Source of the DNA: Actinomycetospora cinnamomea
GTDB taxonomy: Bacteria > Actinomycetota > Actinomycetes > Mycobacteriales > Pseudonocardiaceae
Assembly (NCBI RefSeq): GCF_003096675.1
Contig: NZ_QEKW01000005.1
Coordinates: 1-64,000, forward strand
Length of the DNA: 64,000 nucleotides
Reading direction: 5' to 3'
Below the pieces are notes generated by a model that did not search any database, was not told the DNA's origin, and worked only from the letters and a program-made list of their open reading frames with translations. Positions 1 to 7,805 of the stretch are shown here, piece after piece (the stretch's first letter is position 1; the number at the start of each line of letters is the position of its first letter). A program made the position numbers and the translations under genes.

Positions 1-405
1 GCGGCGCGGGCGGGTTTCGTGAGCTCGATGGCCGGCAGCGAGGTGGGCGAGGCGGTCTCCGAGCTCCACGACCTGCGGCGCACGTTCACCGAGCGGGCGA
101 TGCTGGCCGGCACCGACCTCGTCGTCCGGCCGCTCGTGCGGGCGGGGACGACGCCGGAGCAGCTGGTCGGCATGACGCTGGCCGACGCGCCGGCGAGCGA
201 GGACCTGACCCGGTTGCGCGCCCGGCGTCGCGAGCTCGGGATCCCGGCCGACGACGACGCCCCGCTGGTGGTCGACGCGGCAGGCCGTGCCGTCGGGATC
301 GACGCGCTGCCGCTGCACCTGCGCAAGGCGCGCAGCTACCAGGTGGGCGTCGACGCGAACACCAGCATCTGCCGCGGCCAGCTCGCGGCCCGCTACGGGC
401 TGTAG
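1..405 (+). CDS. C-terminal part of an unrecognised protein (enters from left edge)
   Basis: The frame is open from the first base to a TAG stop, giving at least 134 residues. GTG at 19 and ATG at 28 are possible starts, but neither is preceded by a ribosome-binding sequence, so the gene probably begins outside the window. The protein is polar and Arg-rich, with a double-Arg segment near its middle and the C-terminus LAARYGL. I see no catalytic motif, signal peptide or membrane segment. It is followed 28 bp downstream by the next gene on the same strand, so it is probably the first visible gene of an operon reaching 2461. No function is assigned. Confidence 0.55.
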   Translation, partial: AARAGFVSSMAGSEVGEAVSELHDLRRTFTERAMLAGTDLVVRPLVRAGTTPEQLVGMTLADAPASEDLTRLRARRRELGIPADDDAPLVVDAAGRAVGIDALPLHLRKARSYQVGVDANTSICRGQLAARYGL

Positions 406-433
406 AGCAGCCCGCCGAGAGGAGGGGCGCGCC

Positions 434-1066
434 ATGGCGCCCGTGCCGTCCGAGCCGGTACGGCTCGACCCCGGCAACCACGAGGACGCGGGCGCCGGGC
501 GCTGCCTCATGGAGCACGTCTCGGTGCTCGCGGGCGAGCCCTTCCGGGCCTGGCCGCGGTGCACCCATCCCGCCGTGGCGGCGCTGGCCACCCAGGTCAA
601 CGACCGCTGCTCGACCGACGGCCGCCGGGCGCTCCTGCGCCGGGCGGAGGCCCTGACGCTGGCCGACAGCGACGACCCGGCGCTGACGTGGCGACTGGTC
701 GCCGTGGCCGCCGGGACGGTGCTCGCGCTGCGTCCGGGCGACCCGGTGGCGACCCGGCGCCTCGCCCGCGCCCGCCGGGCCCGGCGGGTGTGGGGTGCGG
801 CGGTGCCCCGCGGGCTGGCGCGCCGGCTCCCGCGGTGGGCCGTCGTGGCCTGCGGGCTCGCCGCGCTCGACGATCTCGTCGCGGCGCTGTGGGCCGTCCT
901 CGCCGTCGCCGGGCCGCCGTGCACACCCCAGCGCGACGTCGTGCTCGTCGCCCTGCTCGACGCCGTCCTCGACGAGGTGCTCGACGAGGACCGTCCGTCC
1001 CCCGACGGCCCGCGGCGCGGCGGCATCGCCGCGCCCCGTGCCCCCCGAGAGGAGATGTGCGCATGA
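434..1066 (+). CDS. Hypothetical protein with GNH..G.CLMEHVS.LAGEP motif
   Basis: 210 residues; ATG 434 follows GAGGGG with good spacing. The N-terminus (residues about 11-60) carries a pattern I associate with a widespread uncharacterised family in actinobacteria and their phages: G-x-H, then G-x-C-x-ME, then LAGEP, then P-x-CTHP and a VND motif. The remainder is Arg/Ala-rich with one moderately hydrophobic stretch near residues 140-165 that may be amphipathic rather than membrane-spanning. The stop overlaps the next start (ATGA), so the two are probably translationally coupled. The phage association is recollection of similar proteins, not something shown here; no role is known. Confidence 0.7.
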   Translation: MAPVPSEPVRLDPGNHEDAGAGRCLMEHVSVLAGEPFRAWPRCTHPAVAALATQVNDRCSTDGRRALLRRAEALTLADSDDPALTWRLVAVAAGTVLALRPGDPVATRRLARARRARRVWGAAVPRGLARRLPRWAVVACGLAALDDLVAALWAVLAVAGPPCTPQRDVVLVALLDAVLDEVLDEDRPSPDGPRRGGIAAPRAPREEMCA

Positions 1067-1659
1067 CCGCTCCCAGCGAGACCCCGCGCACCGTCCGGCG
1101 CATCGCGTCCCCGGCCGCCGCCGCGCTGGCCGACCTCGCCGCGATCTTCGACGACCTGCAGACCGTGCTGCTGTGCTGCGAGCGCCTCGTGACGCAGCTG
1201 AGCGTCCCCGAGCCGGACCCGGTGGTCGTCGAGTCGCTGTGGACCACCGCGCTGCTGTCGTACTCCCGGTGCTTCGCGCCCGGCGGCCGCGGGATGGGCC
1301 TGACCGAGGCCGACGTCGAGGGCCTCGAGCTCGAGGGCGAGGTGCTGGCCTGGCACAAGATGGTCCGCCAGATCAAGAAGCACTACGCCGACCCGGCCGT
1401 GAACCCGCGCGAGACCTTCGAGGTCGGTGTGGCCGTGTCCGACGGGACGCCGCAGGGCGTGGCGATCACCTCGACCCGCCAGGCGCTGCCGGACACGATC
1501 TCCGTGCACCAGACCGGGGCCATCGCCTACCAGCTCAGCCAGCTCGTCGACGCCCGCATCGGCGAGCACCAGGCGACGGTGCTGGAGGGCGCCCGCACGT
1601 TGAGCCCGGCGGAGCTGGAGACGCTGGACGAGGTGGAGCTGACCGAGGGGAGCGAGTAG
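1063..1659 (+). CDS. Hypothetical cytoplasmic protein, about 198 aa
   Basis: ATG 1063 overlaps the upstream stop by four bases and is preceded by GAGAGGAG. The protein is soluble and mostly helical in character. It has a Cys-Cys pair near residue 43, a segment SLWTTALLSYSRCFAPGG around residues 65-82, and a Glu-rich turn followed by LAWHKMVRQIKKHYADP (about residues 97-113). The conserved-looking HKMVRQIKKHYADP-NPRE block suggests a real family, but I do not recognise it. The Glu-rich C-terminal tail ends in EGSE. The next gene starts directly after the stop (TAG-GTG), so it belongs to the same operon. Confidence 0.7.
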   Translation: MTAPSETPRTVRRIASPAAAALADLAAIFDDLQTVLLCCERLVTQLSVPEPDPVVVESLWTTALLSYSRCFAPGGRGMGLTEADVEGLELEGEVLAWHKMVRQIKKHYADPAVNPRETFEVGVAVSDGTPQGVAITSTRQALPDTISVHQTGAIAYQLSQLVDARIGEHQATVLEGARTLSPAELETLDEVELTEGSE

Positions 1660-1914
1660 GTGATCGAGAAGTACAACCCGTGGACGGTCGTCAACGTCGT
1701 CTTCCGTCACCTCGCGGAGCAGGGCCTGCACCCCGTGCTCGGGGAGTCCGGCGACCCGTCGGCCGCCGCGTCCCAGCTGCTCGAGGCGCTCGGGATCACC
1801 CCGGGCGACCCCTCGTGGGGTGAGGGCCAGGACGCCGAGCGCGTGCGCAACGACCTCGCCGCGCTGCGGGAGGCCTTCGAGGCCGACGAGTCGACGTCGT
1901 CGCGGGACCGATGA
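1660..1914 (+). CDS. Small acidic hypothetical protein (84 aa)
   Basis: A GTG start sits immediately after the upstream TAG, consistent with translational coupling. The 84-residue product begins IEKYNPWTVVNVVFRHLAEQG, then has a Gly/Ser/Asp-rich middle and a Glu/Asp-rich helical C-terminus. There is no signal peptide or transmembrane segment. The aromatic N-terminus followed by a helix could be a protein-interaction module, but this is speculation. It is the fourth of five closely spaced genes ending with the bifunctional-nuclease-domain gene. Confidence 0.62.
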   Translation: MIEKYNPWTVVNVVFRHLAEQGLHPVLGESGDPSAAASQLLEALGITPGDPSWGEGQDAERVRNDLAALREAFEADESTSSRDR

Positions 1915-1927
1915 GGGGGGAGCCACG

Positions 1928-2461
1928 GTGGCGGAGGTCCGGTTCGCACGGCTCGCGGTGCACCGCATGACCCGGGAGCCGTTGGCGCTGCTCGTCGAGA
2001 CGGGGGGCGATCGCTGCGTCGTGGTGTCGGTGCGTGCCCCGCAGGCCGAGGTCATCGACCGCGGGGCCCGCACGGACGACGGGGACGAGGACGGGCGGAT
2101 GACCCAGGACCTCGTCGCGGACCTGGCGGCCCTGGTCGGGCGGCGGCTCGAGCGGGCGGCGATCACGGAGCTCGTCGACGACCGGTTCCGCGCCGAGCTC
2201 GTCCTCGACGACGGCGCGCGCCTGCCCGGCCGGCCCAGCGACGTCCTGGCCGTCGGCGTGCGGGAGGGGCTGCGCCTCGAGGTCGCGGACGCGGTGCTCG
2301 ACGCGGTCGGCCAGTCGTTCGCCGAGCTCGGCGGCGACCGGTCCGAGCCGGCACGCGAGGCCGCCGAGGAGGTCGAGCGGATGCGGGAGTTCCTCGAGGG
2401 GGCGACGGCGCAGGACTTCGGGGCACCGGGCGCGGACGGCGGGGAGCGCGGTCCCGGCTGA
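1928..2461 (+). CDS. Bifunctional nuclease (BFN/DUF151) domain protein
   Basis: 177 residues from GTG 1928, preceded by GGGGAG. The N-terminal 115 residues fit the BFN family: a starting beta-strand rich in VRFARLAVHRM, a LALLVETGGDRCVVV strand, an acidic loop, then MTQDLVADLAALVGRRLERA, and the family-typical ELVDDRFRAELVLDDG and RPSDVLAVGVR strands. BFN proteins are small cytosolic proteins with reported weak nuclease activity; their role in actinobacteria is unclear. The C-terminal 45 residues are a Glu-rich helix often seen in actinobacterial members. It ends the first operon of the window; a hairpin-forming repeat follows at 2487-2525. Confidence 0.8.
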   Translation: MAEVRFARLAVHRMTREPLALLVETGGDRCVVVSVRAPQAEVIDRGARTDDGDEDGRMTQDLVADLAALVGRRLERAAITELVDDRFRAELVLDDGARLPGRPSDVLAVGVREGLRLEVADAVLDAVGQSFAELGGDRSEPAREAAEEVERMREFLEGATAQDFGAPGADGGERGPG

Positions 2462-2486
2462 CCAGCACGGAACGTCGGACGGTCCT

Positions 2487-2525
2487 GACCTGCGACGTCG
2501 TCTCGATCCGAGACAGTCGCAGGTC
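2487..2525. promoter_or_regulatory. Imperfect hairpin containing a TGTCTCG-GAT-CGAGACG inverted repeat
   Basis: The outer arms GACCTGCGAC (2487-2496) and GTCGCAGGTC (2516-2525) are perfectly complementary. Inside them is the 17-bp inverted repeat 2498-2514, which on the minus strand reads TGTCTCG-GAT-CGAGACG. A very similar repeat lies at 5359-5375 upstream of the IclR gene. The location, about 90 bp upstream of the AcoR-type gene, suits an autoregulatory operator; the outer stem could also end transcription of the preceding operon. Both roles are inferred. Confidence 0.5.
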
Positions 2526-2602
2526 TCCTCCGAGGCCCCGTCCGGCCGTACCATGTCGTGTTGCGCATCACTCCGGTGTGGGCGCAGATGGCGAGGTGGC
2601 CC

Positions 2603-4462
2603 ATGGACCGACGCGCCGAGAGCGACCTCGGCCGCGCCCGCGAGCACTTCGTCGACCGCGGTGCGGTGGACGCCCGCAGCGTGGTCCGGCCCGAGATCGT
2701 CGACTCCTGGGAGCGATCCCGGCGCGCCGGTGTGGACGCCACCCAGCTGGCGTTGCCCTACGAGCCCGACCTCGACTTCGACGGGAGCCTCGCCAACTGC
2801 GCGCGCCCGGTGCTCGACGACCTCGCCGAGCGCCTCTCGGGGATGTCGGTCGCGGTCGTGCTCACCGACGCCGACGGGCGCGTGCTCGAGCGGCGCGTCG
2901 GCGAGGGTGAGCTGCAGCGCCGGCTCGACGCGATCTCGCTCGCGCCCGGGTTCAGCTACGCCGAGGAGTTCGCGGGCACCAACGGCGTCGGCACGGCGCT
3001 GGAGGGGGCCATGCCGGCCCTCGTCGTCGGCGCGGAGCACTTCAGCGAGCGGCTCCAGGGGTTCGCCTGCGCCGGCGCGCCGGTCCGCGGCCCCGACGGC
3101 GGGCTCGCCGGCATCCTCGACGTCACGTGCCTGCGCGCCGAGGCCAACGACCTCATGCGCTTCCTGGCCCAGCAGGCGGCCACCGACATCGAGGACGTGC
3201 TGCGCGAACGCGGCGGCGCCGGGCTGCGCCGGTTGATGGCGGCGTTCCGGTCCACGTGCGGGCGCAGCCGCGGGCCGGTGTTCGCCCTGACCGACGATCT
3301 GGTCATGGCCAACCGGGCGGCCCGGGTGCTCTCGGGCGCGGACCAGGAGCGCATCGCCGTCCGGGCCGTCGAGCGCGGTCACCCCGCCCGGCCACGGCAG
3401 GACCGGGTGCTGCTCGCCGACGGGCCGGCGCGCCTGATGATCACGCCCGTGCCGGCCGGGCGCCCCGCGGGGGTGGTCGTCGAGGTCGTGCGCAGCCGCA
3501 GCAGCCTGCGGCTCGCGGGCGGGGACGACGCGCCCCCGGCGCTGCTGTCCGTGCCCGCGGGCGGCCACGAACCGCCGGCCCAGGACCGTCCGCTCCCCGG
3601 GCTCGCCGGCACCTCGCGCCCGTGGCGGACCGCGGCGGCCGGGCTCCGCGCGGCCGCGGGGTCGGGGCGCAGCACCGTCGTGGTGGGCGAGCCGGGCACC
3701 GGCAAGACCGTCGCGGTCCGCGCGGTGCACGGCGAGGTGCGGCCGACGGCGCGGTGGATCACCGTCGACGGCGCCGACCCCGACGCGGCCGTGGTGCTCG
3801 CCGGCTACGCCGCGGAGGCGTCGGGGACCCACGGGCGCGCCGGACCCGCCGGGCCGGCGGGCGCGGGCGGTCCGGGGCCGGCCACCGTGGTCGTCCGGCA
3901 CGCCGAGGCGCTCGACGCCGCCGGGGCGGGGGCGCTCACCGCGCTGCTCGGGGAGGTCCCGTCGACGTGGTGGGTGGTGGGGCTCGTCAGCGGCGAGCGC
4001 GCGCCGGAGGACGGCCCCGTCGGTGCCGTGCTGTCCGGGTTCGCGACGTCGGTGGTGATCGAGCCGTTGCGCCGGCGCCCGGACGACGTCCCGCTGCTCG
4101 CCGCCGCGCTGCTCGCGCGGCTCGCCCCGGCGCGACGTGCGCGGTGCACCGCCGAGACCACCGCGCTGCTCGCCGGCGCCCGCTGGCCAGGCAACGTCAC
4201 CCAGCTCGCCGACGTGCTGCGCCGGGCGCTGGCCGCGCGGCCGGCCGGCGACATCGAGCCGTCCGACCTGCCCGCGGAGTTCGCGGTGCACGGCACCCGG
4301 CGCCGGCTGACCCCGCTGGAGGCCGCGGAGCGCGACCTGATCGTCTCGGCCCTGCTCGAGGCGGGCGGCAACCGCTCGGCGGCCGCGGCGGCCCTCGGGA
4401 TGGGCCGGGCGACGCTCTACCGCCGGCTGCGGGCCTTCGGGATCACCGACGTGGGCCGCTGA
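2603..4462 (+). CDS. GAF-domain AcoR-family transcriptional activator with degenerate AAA+ domain
   Basis: 619 residues from ATG 2603 (preceded by GAGGTGG; an in-frame ATG at 2588 is the alternative). A GAF sensor spans about residues 75-200 (…AVVLTDADGRVL…EFAGTNGVGTALEG). A linker follows, then an AAA+ domain with Walker A GEPGTGKT at about 361-368. The Walker B position reads VVVRHAEAL rather than an Asp-Glu pair, and the GAFTGA loop that contacts sigma-54 is missing. A Fis-type helix-turn-helix (NRSAAAAALGMGRATLYRRL) lies near 585-610. AcoR-like proteins control alcohol, ketone and acetoin metabolism. Loss of GAFTGA agrees with actinobacteria lacking sigma-54, so this one probably works with sigma-70-type polymerase. 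It converges on the IclR gene with a 20-bp overlap. Confidence 0.88.
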   Translation: MDRRAESDLGRAREHFVDRGAVDARSVVRPEIVDSWERSRRAGVDATQLALPYEPDLDFDGSLANCARPVLDDLAERLSGMSVAVVLTDADGRVLERRVGEGELQRRLDAISLAPGFSYAEEFAGTNGVGTALEGAMPALVVGAEHFSERLQGFACAGAPVRGPDGGLAGILDVTCLRAEANDLMRFLAQQAATDIEDVLRERGGAGLRRLMAAFRSTCGRSRGPVFALTDDLVMANRAARVLSGADQERIAVRAVERGHPARPRQDRVLLADGPARLMITPVPAGRPAGVVVEVVRSRSSLRLAGGDDAPPALLSVPAGGHEPPAQDRPLPGLAGTSRPWRTAAAGLRAAAGSGRSTVVVGEPGTGKTVAVRAVHGEVRPTARWITVDGADPDAAVVLAGYAAEASGTHGRAGPAGPAGAGGPGPATVVVRHAEALDAAGAGALTALLGEVPSTWWVVGLVSGERAPEDGPVGAVLSGFATSVVIEPLRRRPDDVPLLAAALLARLAPARRARCTAETTALLAGARWPGNVTQLADVLRRALAARPAGDIEPSDLPAEFAVHGTRRRLTPLEAAERDLIVSALLEAGGNRSAAAAALGMGRATLYRRLRAFGITDVGR

Positions 4463-5324
4463 CGAGGTCGTCCCGCCCGACCGGCGCGTCGGGCACCGGG
4501 GGCACCGGGCGGGCCGCGAGCTCGCCGGCCCACTGGACGGTCGCCCGCTCCGCCACCGCGCGGACGGTCGCGAGGAGCTCGTCGCCGTCGGCGGCCAGCC
4601 GGCGCGCCGAGCAGGACACGCCGATCGCCACCGTCGAGGTGCCCGACGGGGCGACCACGGGGGCGGCGACGGTGGCGAAGCCCTCGGCGTACTCCTCGCG
4701 GTCGACCGCCACACCGTCGCGGAGCACGCCCTCGAGCTCGCGACGCAGCGCCTCGGTGTCGGTGATGGTGGCCGGGGTCAGCCGGGCGAGCGGCTCGCCC
4801 TCCACCGCCTCCCGGTACACCGGCGAGGTGGCGAGCAGCACCTTGGTCAGCGCGAGGGCGTGCGCGTGGTGCGGCGGGATGTGCTGGCCCAGGCCCGGGA
4901 GCTTGGCCAGCCCCTGGTGGCCGCGGGTGTCGGTGACCGACGCGACCACGGTGCCGGTGCGTCGTACGAGGTAGGCGCGCTGGCGCGTGCGCCGGTACAG
5001 CTCGGTGGCGGCCTCGGCCAGCACGGCGCCCGGGTCGGGGTCGCCGGGCACCGGGCTCGCGGGCTCGGTGGTGCCCCACGCGCCCCACGGCGGGGCGTCG
5101 GTGAGGCGACAGCGTCCCGAGCCGTCCCGCTCGGCGTAGCCGGCGTCGCACATGGTGTTGATCATGTAGCGGGCGGTGGCGGCGCTCTTCCCGAGGTACT
5201 CGGCGAGGTCGGCGGCGCACAGGCCGCCGGGGTGGTCGCCGAGCAGGCGCAGCGCGCGCAGGACCGTCGCCGCGGTCTTGAGCGACCGCGAGCCCCCACC
5301 CGTCACCACTCCGTCGTCGTCCAC
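4443..5324 (-). CDS. IclR-family transcriptional regulator
   Basis: 293 residues if GTG 5324 is the start (GGGGAC upstream). The longer frame from ATG 5384 would place the 17-bp inverted repeat at 5359-5375 inside the gene, so I prefer the internal start. A winged helix-turn-helix occupies about residues 12-75 (AADLAEYLGKSAATARYMIN), followed by an IclR effector domain (AYLVRRTGTVVASVTDT … ALALTKVLLATSP … REEYAEGFATVAAPV). IclR regulators sense small metabolites of catabolic pathways. The gene converges on the AcoR-type gene and is bordered upstream by a 40-bp palindromic repeat. No adjacent catabolic target is evident, so its regulon may be elsewhere. Confidence 0.88.
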   Translation of the reverse strand: MDDDGVVTGGGSRSLKTAATVLRALRLLGDHPGGLCAADLAEYLGKSAATARYMINTMCDAGYAERDGSGRCRLTDAPPWGAWGTTEPASPVPGDPDPGAVLAEAATELYRRTRQRAYLVRRTGTVVASVTDTRGHQGLAKLPGLGQHIPPHHAHALALTKVLLATSPVYREAVEGEPLARLTPATITDTEALRRELEGVLRDGVAVDREEYAEGFATVAAPVVAPSGTSTVAIGVSCSARRLAADGDELLATVRAVAERATVQWAGELAARPVPPVPDAPVGRDDLVSGPRR

Positions 5325-5358
5325 GTCCCCGAACGTAGGGCGTCCGGGGTATGACGCC

Positions 5359-5375
5359 TGTCTCAATGTGGGACG
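5359..5375. promoter_or_regulatory. 17-bp inverted repeat TGTCTCA-ATG-TGGGACG, candidate AcoR-type operator
   Basis: Arms TGTCTCA and TGGGACG around a 3-bp spacer, 35 bp upstream of the chosen IclR start. It matches the spacing and most positions of the repeat at 2498-2514 upstream of the AcoR-type gene (consensus TGTCTCR-N3-YGRGACG). Two copies, one before each of the two regulator genes, suggest both respond to the same protein. The binding protein is inferred. Confidence 0.5.
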
Positions 5376-5384
5376 GCCACCCAC

Positions 5385-5424
5385 GTGCGTGATCTTCTGA
5401 CCTATAGCTCAGAAGATCACGCAC
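5385..5424. repeat. 40-bp palindromic element, class I copy 1
   Basis: The left half GTGCGTGATCTTCTGACCTA and right half TAGCTCAGAAGATCACGCAC are complementary at 19 of 20 positions. A second copy at 63512-63551 is nearly identical. Similarity between the two extends beyond the palindrome to a CCAC left flank and a TAGGGG(A)CCACCGCG right flank, so the repeated unit is about 60 bp. Both strands read in the same phase are open and give related peptides (VRDLLTYSSEDHAR and VRDLLSYRSEDHAR). Here it is intergenic, between the IclR promoter region and the end of the YcaO gene. Confidence 0.85.
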
Positions 5425-5463
5425 GTAGGGGACCACCGCGGACCGGCCCCACGAGCTTCCCAG

Positions 5464-6963
5464 TCAGCGGAGGTCGACGGGCTCGCCGGCGTCGGCGCGG
5501 GCGAGCGCGTGGCGGCCGGGCTCGCGGTAGAGCGGGTAGAGCTCGCCGACGGTGCGGTCGACGGCCGCGCGGTCGAGCCACGCGGATCCGCCCAGGCGCT
5601 CGCGGCCCTCGGCGGTCAACGCGACGGGGGCCGCGCCGGCGTGCGGCGGCTCGCCGAGGCCGGCCAGCGTGCTGCCGCGGGCCAGGAGCCGCTCGACTCC
5701 CCGCGCGCCGATCCGCCCGTAGGACATCGTCTCGGCCTCGAGCCCCGGCACGATCACCTTGACCGCGGCCGCCGCGCCCGTGTCCGCGACGACCGTGAGC
5801 ACGTCGAAGCCGTCGAGACGGGCCAGCAGGTCGTCGAGGACGGCGCCCGGGTCGTCCAGCCCGGGGGTGTGCGGGAGGTCGGTGAACGCCACCGTCCCAC
5901 GGTGCGACAGCACGGTCGGGGCCAGCAGGTCGCGCAGCTCGGTGGCGGTGCGCCCGACCCAGTCGGCCATCGCCTCGAACGCCCGGCGCTCCTCGGCGTG
6001 CGGGGGCCGGGCGAGCTCGCGTTCCCAGTAGTCCGCGTCCATCAGCGGCCGCACGGCGTCCAGGTCGGCGTGGGCCACGAGCTTGCGGACCCGCGCCGCG
6101 CAGAACTCCAGCAGCGCCTTCTGCAGCGCGGCCTCCCGGTCGGCGTGCGCGGCCTCCCCGCACGCCGTCACCGCGATCGGGTGCGGGGCGTCCTCCGGGT
6201 CGGTGTCGTGGCCGACGACGTGCAGGACGGTGACGCCGAAGTCGGTCGAGGCGAGCTTGGCCGTCACCGTGACGCCGACGTCGGCGAGGTGGTCGAGCAG
6301 GCGACACGTCTCCGGGTCGCTCACCCCGGCGGTGTCGATGACGATGCCGCGGTCCATGGCGCGGAACGCCGTGGTGTTGCCGTCGCGCTGCAGCAGCTCG
6401 CCCAGCCCGTGCCCGACGGCGCGCTCGACGGTGTCGCCCGCCCCGCAGCCGTTGGTGATGACGGTGATCAGCCGCTCGTCGGCGGGCTGCCAGTCGATGT
6501 CCACCGGGTACGGAGCGGCGAACTCGGCGGGGACCAGCACCTCCTCGCCCGTGCGCCACCGCGTGGTGGGCAGCCACCAGCGCGGCCGGTCGGGGTCGTA
6601 GGCGGTGCCCGCGGGCAGCACGAGGGACACGGGGTCGGCGACGCGGTCGTCGCCGCGGGCCGCGCGCAGGTCGGTGTACGACCCGCGCACCGGCTCCAGC
6701 TCGCGCAGGCGCCGCGAGAGCAGCATCTCCTCGGCCAGCTCGGCGTGGGCGGCGACGCGGGCCCGCGACGCGGAGAAGCCGTAACCGAAGGCGGCGCTGC
6801 GCGGCCACCGCCCGGACGGGTCGGCGTAGTCGGCGCTCACCACCGCGACGCCCGTGCGGTCGGCGCCGTGGACCTCGTGGTCGCCCACCTCCCCGGGCGG
6901 CAGCGCCGCGTCGAGGTCCGCGGTGACGCGGTCGTGGGTCCCGTCGGCCGACGACCCGGTCAC
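5464..6963 (-). CDS. YcaO-domain protein
   Basis: 499 residues. YcaO signatures: FSASRARVAAHAELAEEML (about residues 83-101, the first ATP-binding helix), NGCGAGDTVERAVGHGLGEL followed by LQRDGNT (about 190-217), and the C-terminal half motif ACGEAAHADREAALQKALLEF. YcaO enzymes use ATP to activate backbone amides, forming azolines, thioamides or amidines in peptides, and some act outside peptide pathways. No Pro-rich C-terminus typical of azoline cyclodehydratases is present (it ends GEPVDLR), and no E1-like partner or precursor peptide gene is nearby. It is the last gene of a six-gene operon; its start overlaps the MBL stop. Substrate unknown. Confidence 0.85.
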   Translation of the reverse strand: MTGSSADGTHDRVTADLDAALPPGEVGDHEVHGADRTGVAVVSADYADPSGRWPRSAAFGYGFSASRARVAAHAELAEEMLLSRRLRELEPVRGSYTDLRAARGDDRVADPVSLVLPAGTAYDPDRPRWWLPTTRWRTGEEVLVPAEFAAPYPVDIDWQPADERLITVITNGCGAGDTVERAVGHGLGELLQRDGNTTAFRAMDRGIVIDTAGVSDPETCRLLDHLADVGVTVTAKLASTDFGVTVLHVVGHDTDPEDAPHPIAVTACGEAAHADREAALQKALLEFCAARVRKLVAHADLDAVRPLMDADYWERELARPPHAEERRAFEAMADWVGRTATELRDLLAPTVLSHRGTVAFTDLPHTPGLDDPGAVLDDLLARLDGFDVLTVVADTGAAAAVKVIVPGLEAETMSYGRIGARGVERLLARGSTLAGLGEPPHAGAAPVALTAEGRERLGGSAWLDRAAVDRTVGELYPLYREPGRHALARADAGEPVDLR

Positions 6964-7805
6964 GAGAGCTCCTCCAGCGGGATCGGGCCGGCCAGCGGCT
7001 GGGCGGAGAGCAGCCGGTCGTAGAGCGCGATGACCTGCTTGGTGGAGATCCCCGCCGCGTACTCGAACGGCGTGGCCACGGCCTCGAAGTCGAGCCGCTC
7101 GATCACCGCGTAGGCGTCACGGATCTCCTGGTGCGACAGCGGGATCTGCGCGTGGAACGCCTTGTGCGCCGACAGACCGACGGGCCGGCCGTCGGCGTCG
7201 AAGCTCGCCTTGAGCATGTCGCCGCAGAAGAGGATCCCGCGGCGCTCGTCGTGCAGCACCATGTGGCCGTCGAAGTGGCCGCCCGTGCGGTGGGCGACGA
7301 GCCCGGGCGCGAACTCGTGGCGGTCGTCGAGCGGCCACGTGACCCGGAAGGCCTTGGTCCACTCCAGGTCGCGGACCCCGATCGCCACCACCGGCGGGTC
7401 CAGCTCGTCCTGCAGCTGGAAGAGCGCGCCGTACCCGTGCACGTGGCTCGACGCCAGGGCCGCGAGCCCGCCGCGGCGGCGCAGCTCCTCGATCGCCGCC
7501 GGCGGGTAGAGCCCCGCGGCCTCCCAGCCGACCAGGCTCGTGCCACCCCCCGGGGGCCCGGTCTCGATCACCCAGCCACAGGTGCCCAGCCCGACCTGCG
7601 GCTCGCACCAGAACCCGGTGACGCCGGGCGTCACCTCCTCCCACCGGGCCTCGCGGCCGACGGCGAGGTCGTCGAACGCGCGGAACTCCCACCCGTCGGA
7701 GGGCAGGGCGTTGCGCACGTCGACACACACCGGGCACTGCGGCGGCGCCGCGAACCAGCGCTGCCAGTGACCGCAGTTGGTGCAGGTCCAGGCGCTCAGG
7801 GGCAT
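6960..7805 (-). CDS. MBL-fold protein with N-terminal zinc ribbon, degenerate metal motif
   Basis: 281 residues from ATG 7805, overlapping the upstream oxidoreductase by 10 bp. The N-terminus carries a rubredoxin-like ribbon, C8-x2-C11 and C24-x2-C27 (WTCTNCGHWQRW…PQCPVC). The rest fits the metallo-beta-lactamase fold: a GTCGWVIETG strand, LASSHVHGYGALFQLQ at the usual H-x-H-x-D-H position, GGHFDGHMVLH, and an FCGDML metal-ligand strand. The canonical H-x-H-x-D-H is reduced to HVHGYG, so one metal site should be altered or lost. It may be a divergent hydrolase, an electron-transfer partner or a binding protein for the pathway. Its position between YcaO and Gfo/Idh genes ties it to the biosynthetic operon. 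Confidence 0.8.
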   Translation of the reverse strand: MPLSAWTCTNCGHWQRWFAAPPQCPVCVDVRNALPSDGWEFRAFDDLAVGREARWEEVTPGVTGFWCEPQVGLGTCGWVIETGPPGGGTSLVGWEAAGLYPPAAIEELRRRGGLAALASSHVHGYGALFQLQDELDPPVVAIGVRDLEWTKAFRVTWPLDDRHEFAPGLVAHRTGGHFDGHMVLHDERRGILFCGDMLKASFDADGRPVGLSAHKAFHAQIPLSHQEIRDAYAVIERLDFEAVATPFEYAAGISTKQVIALYDRLLSAQPLAGPIPLEELS

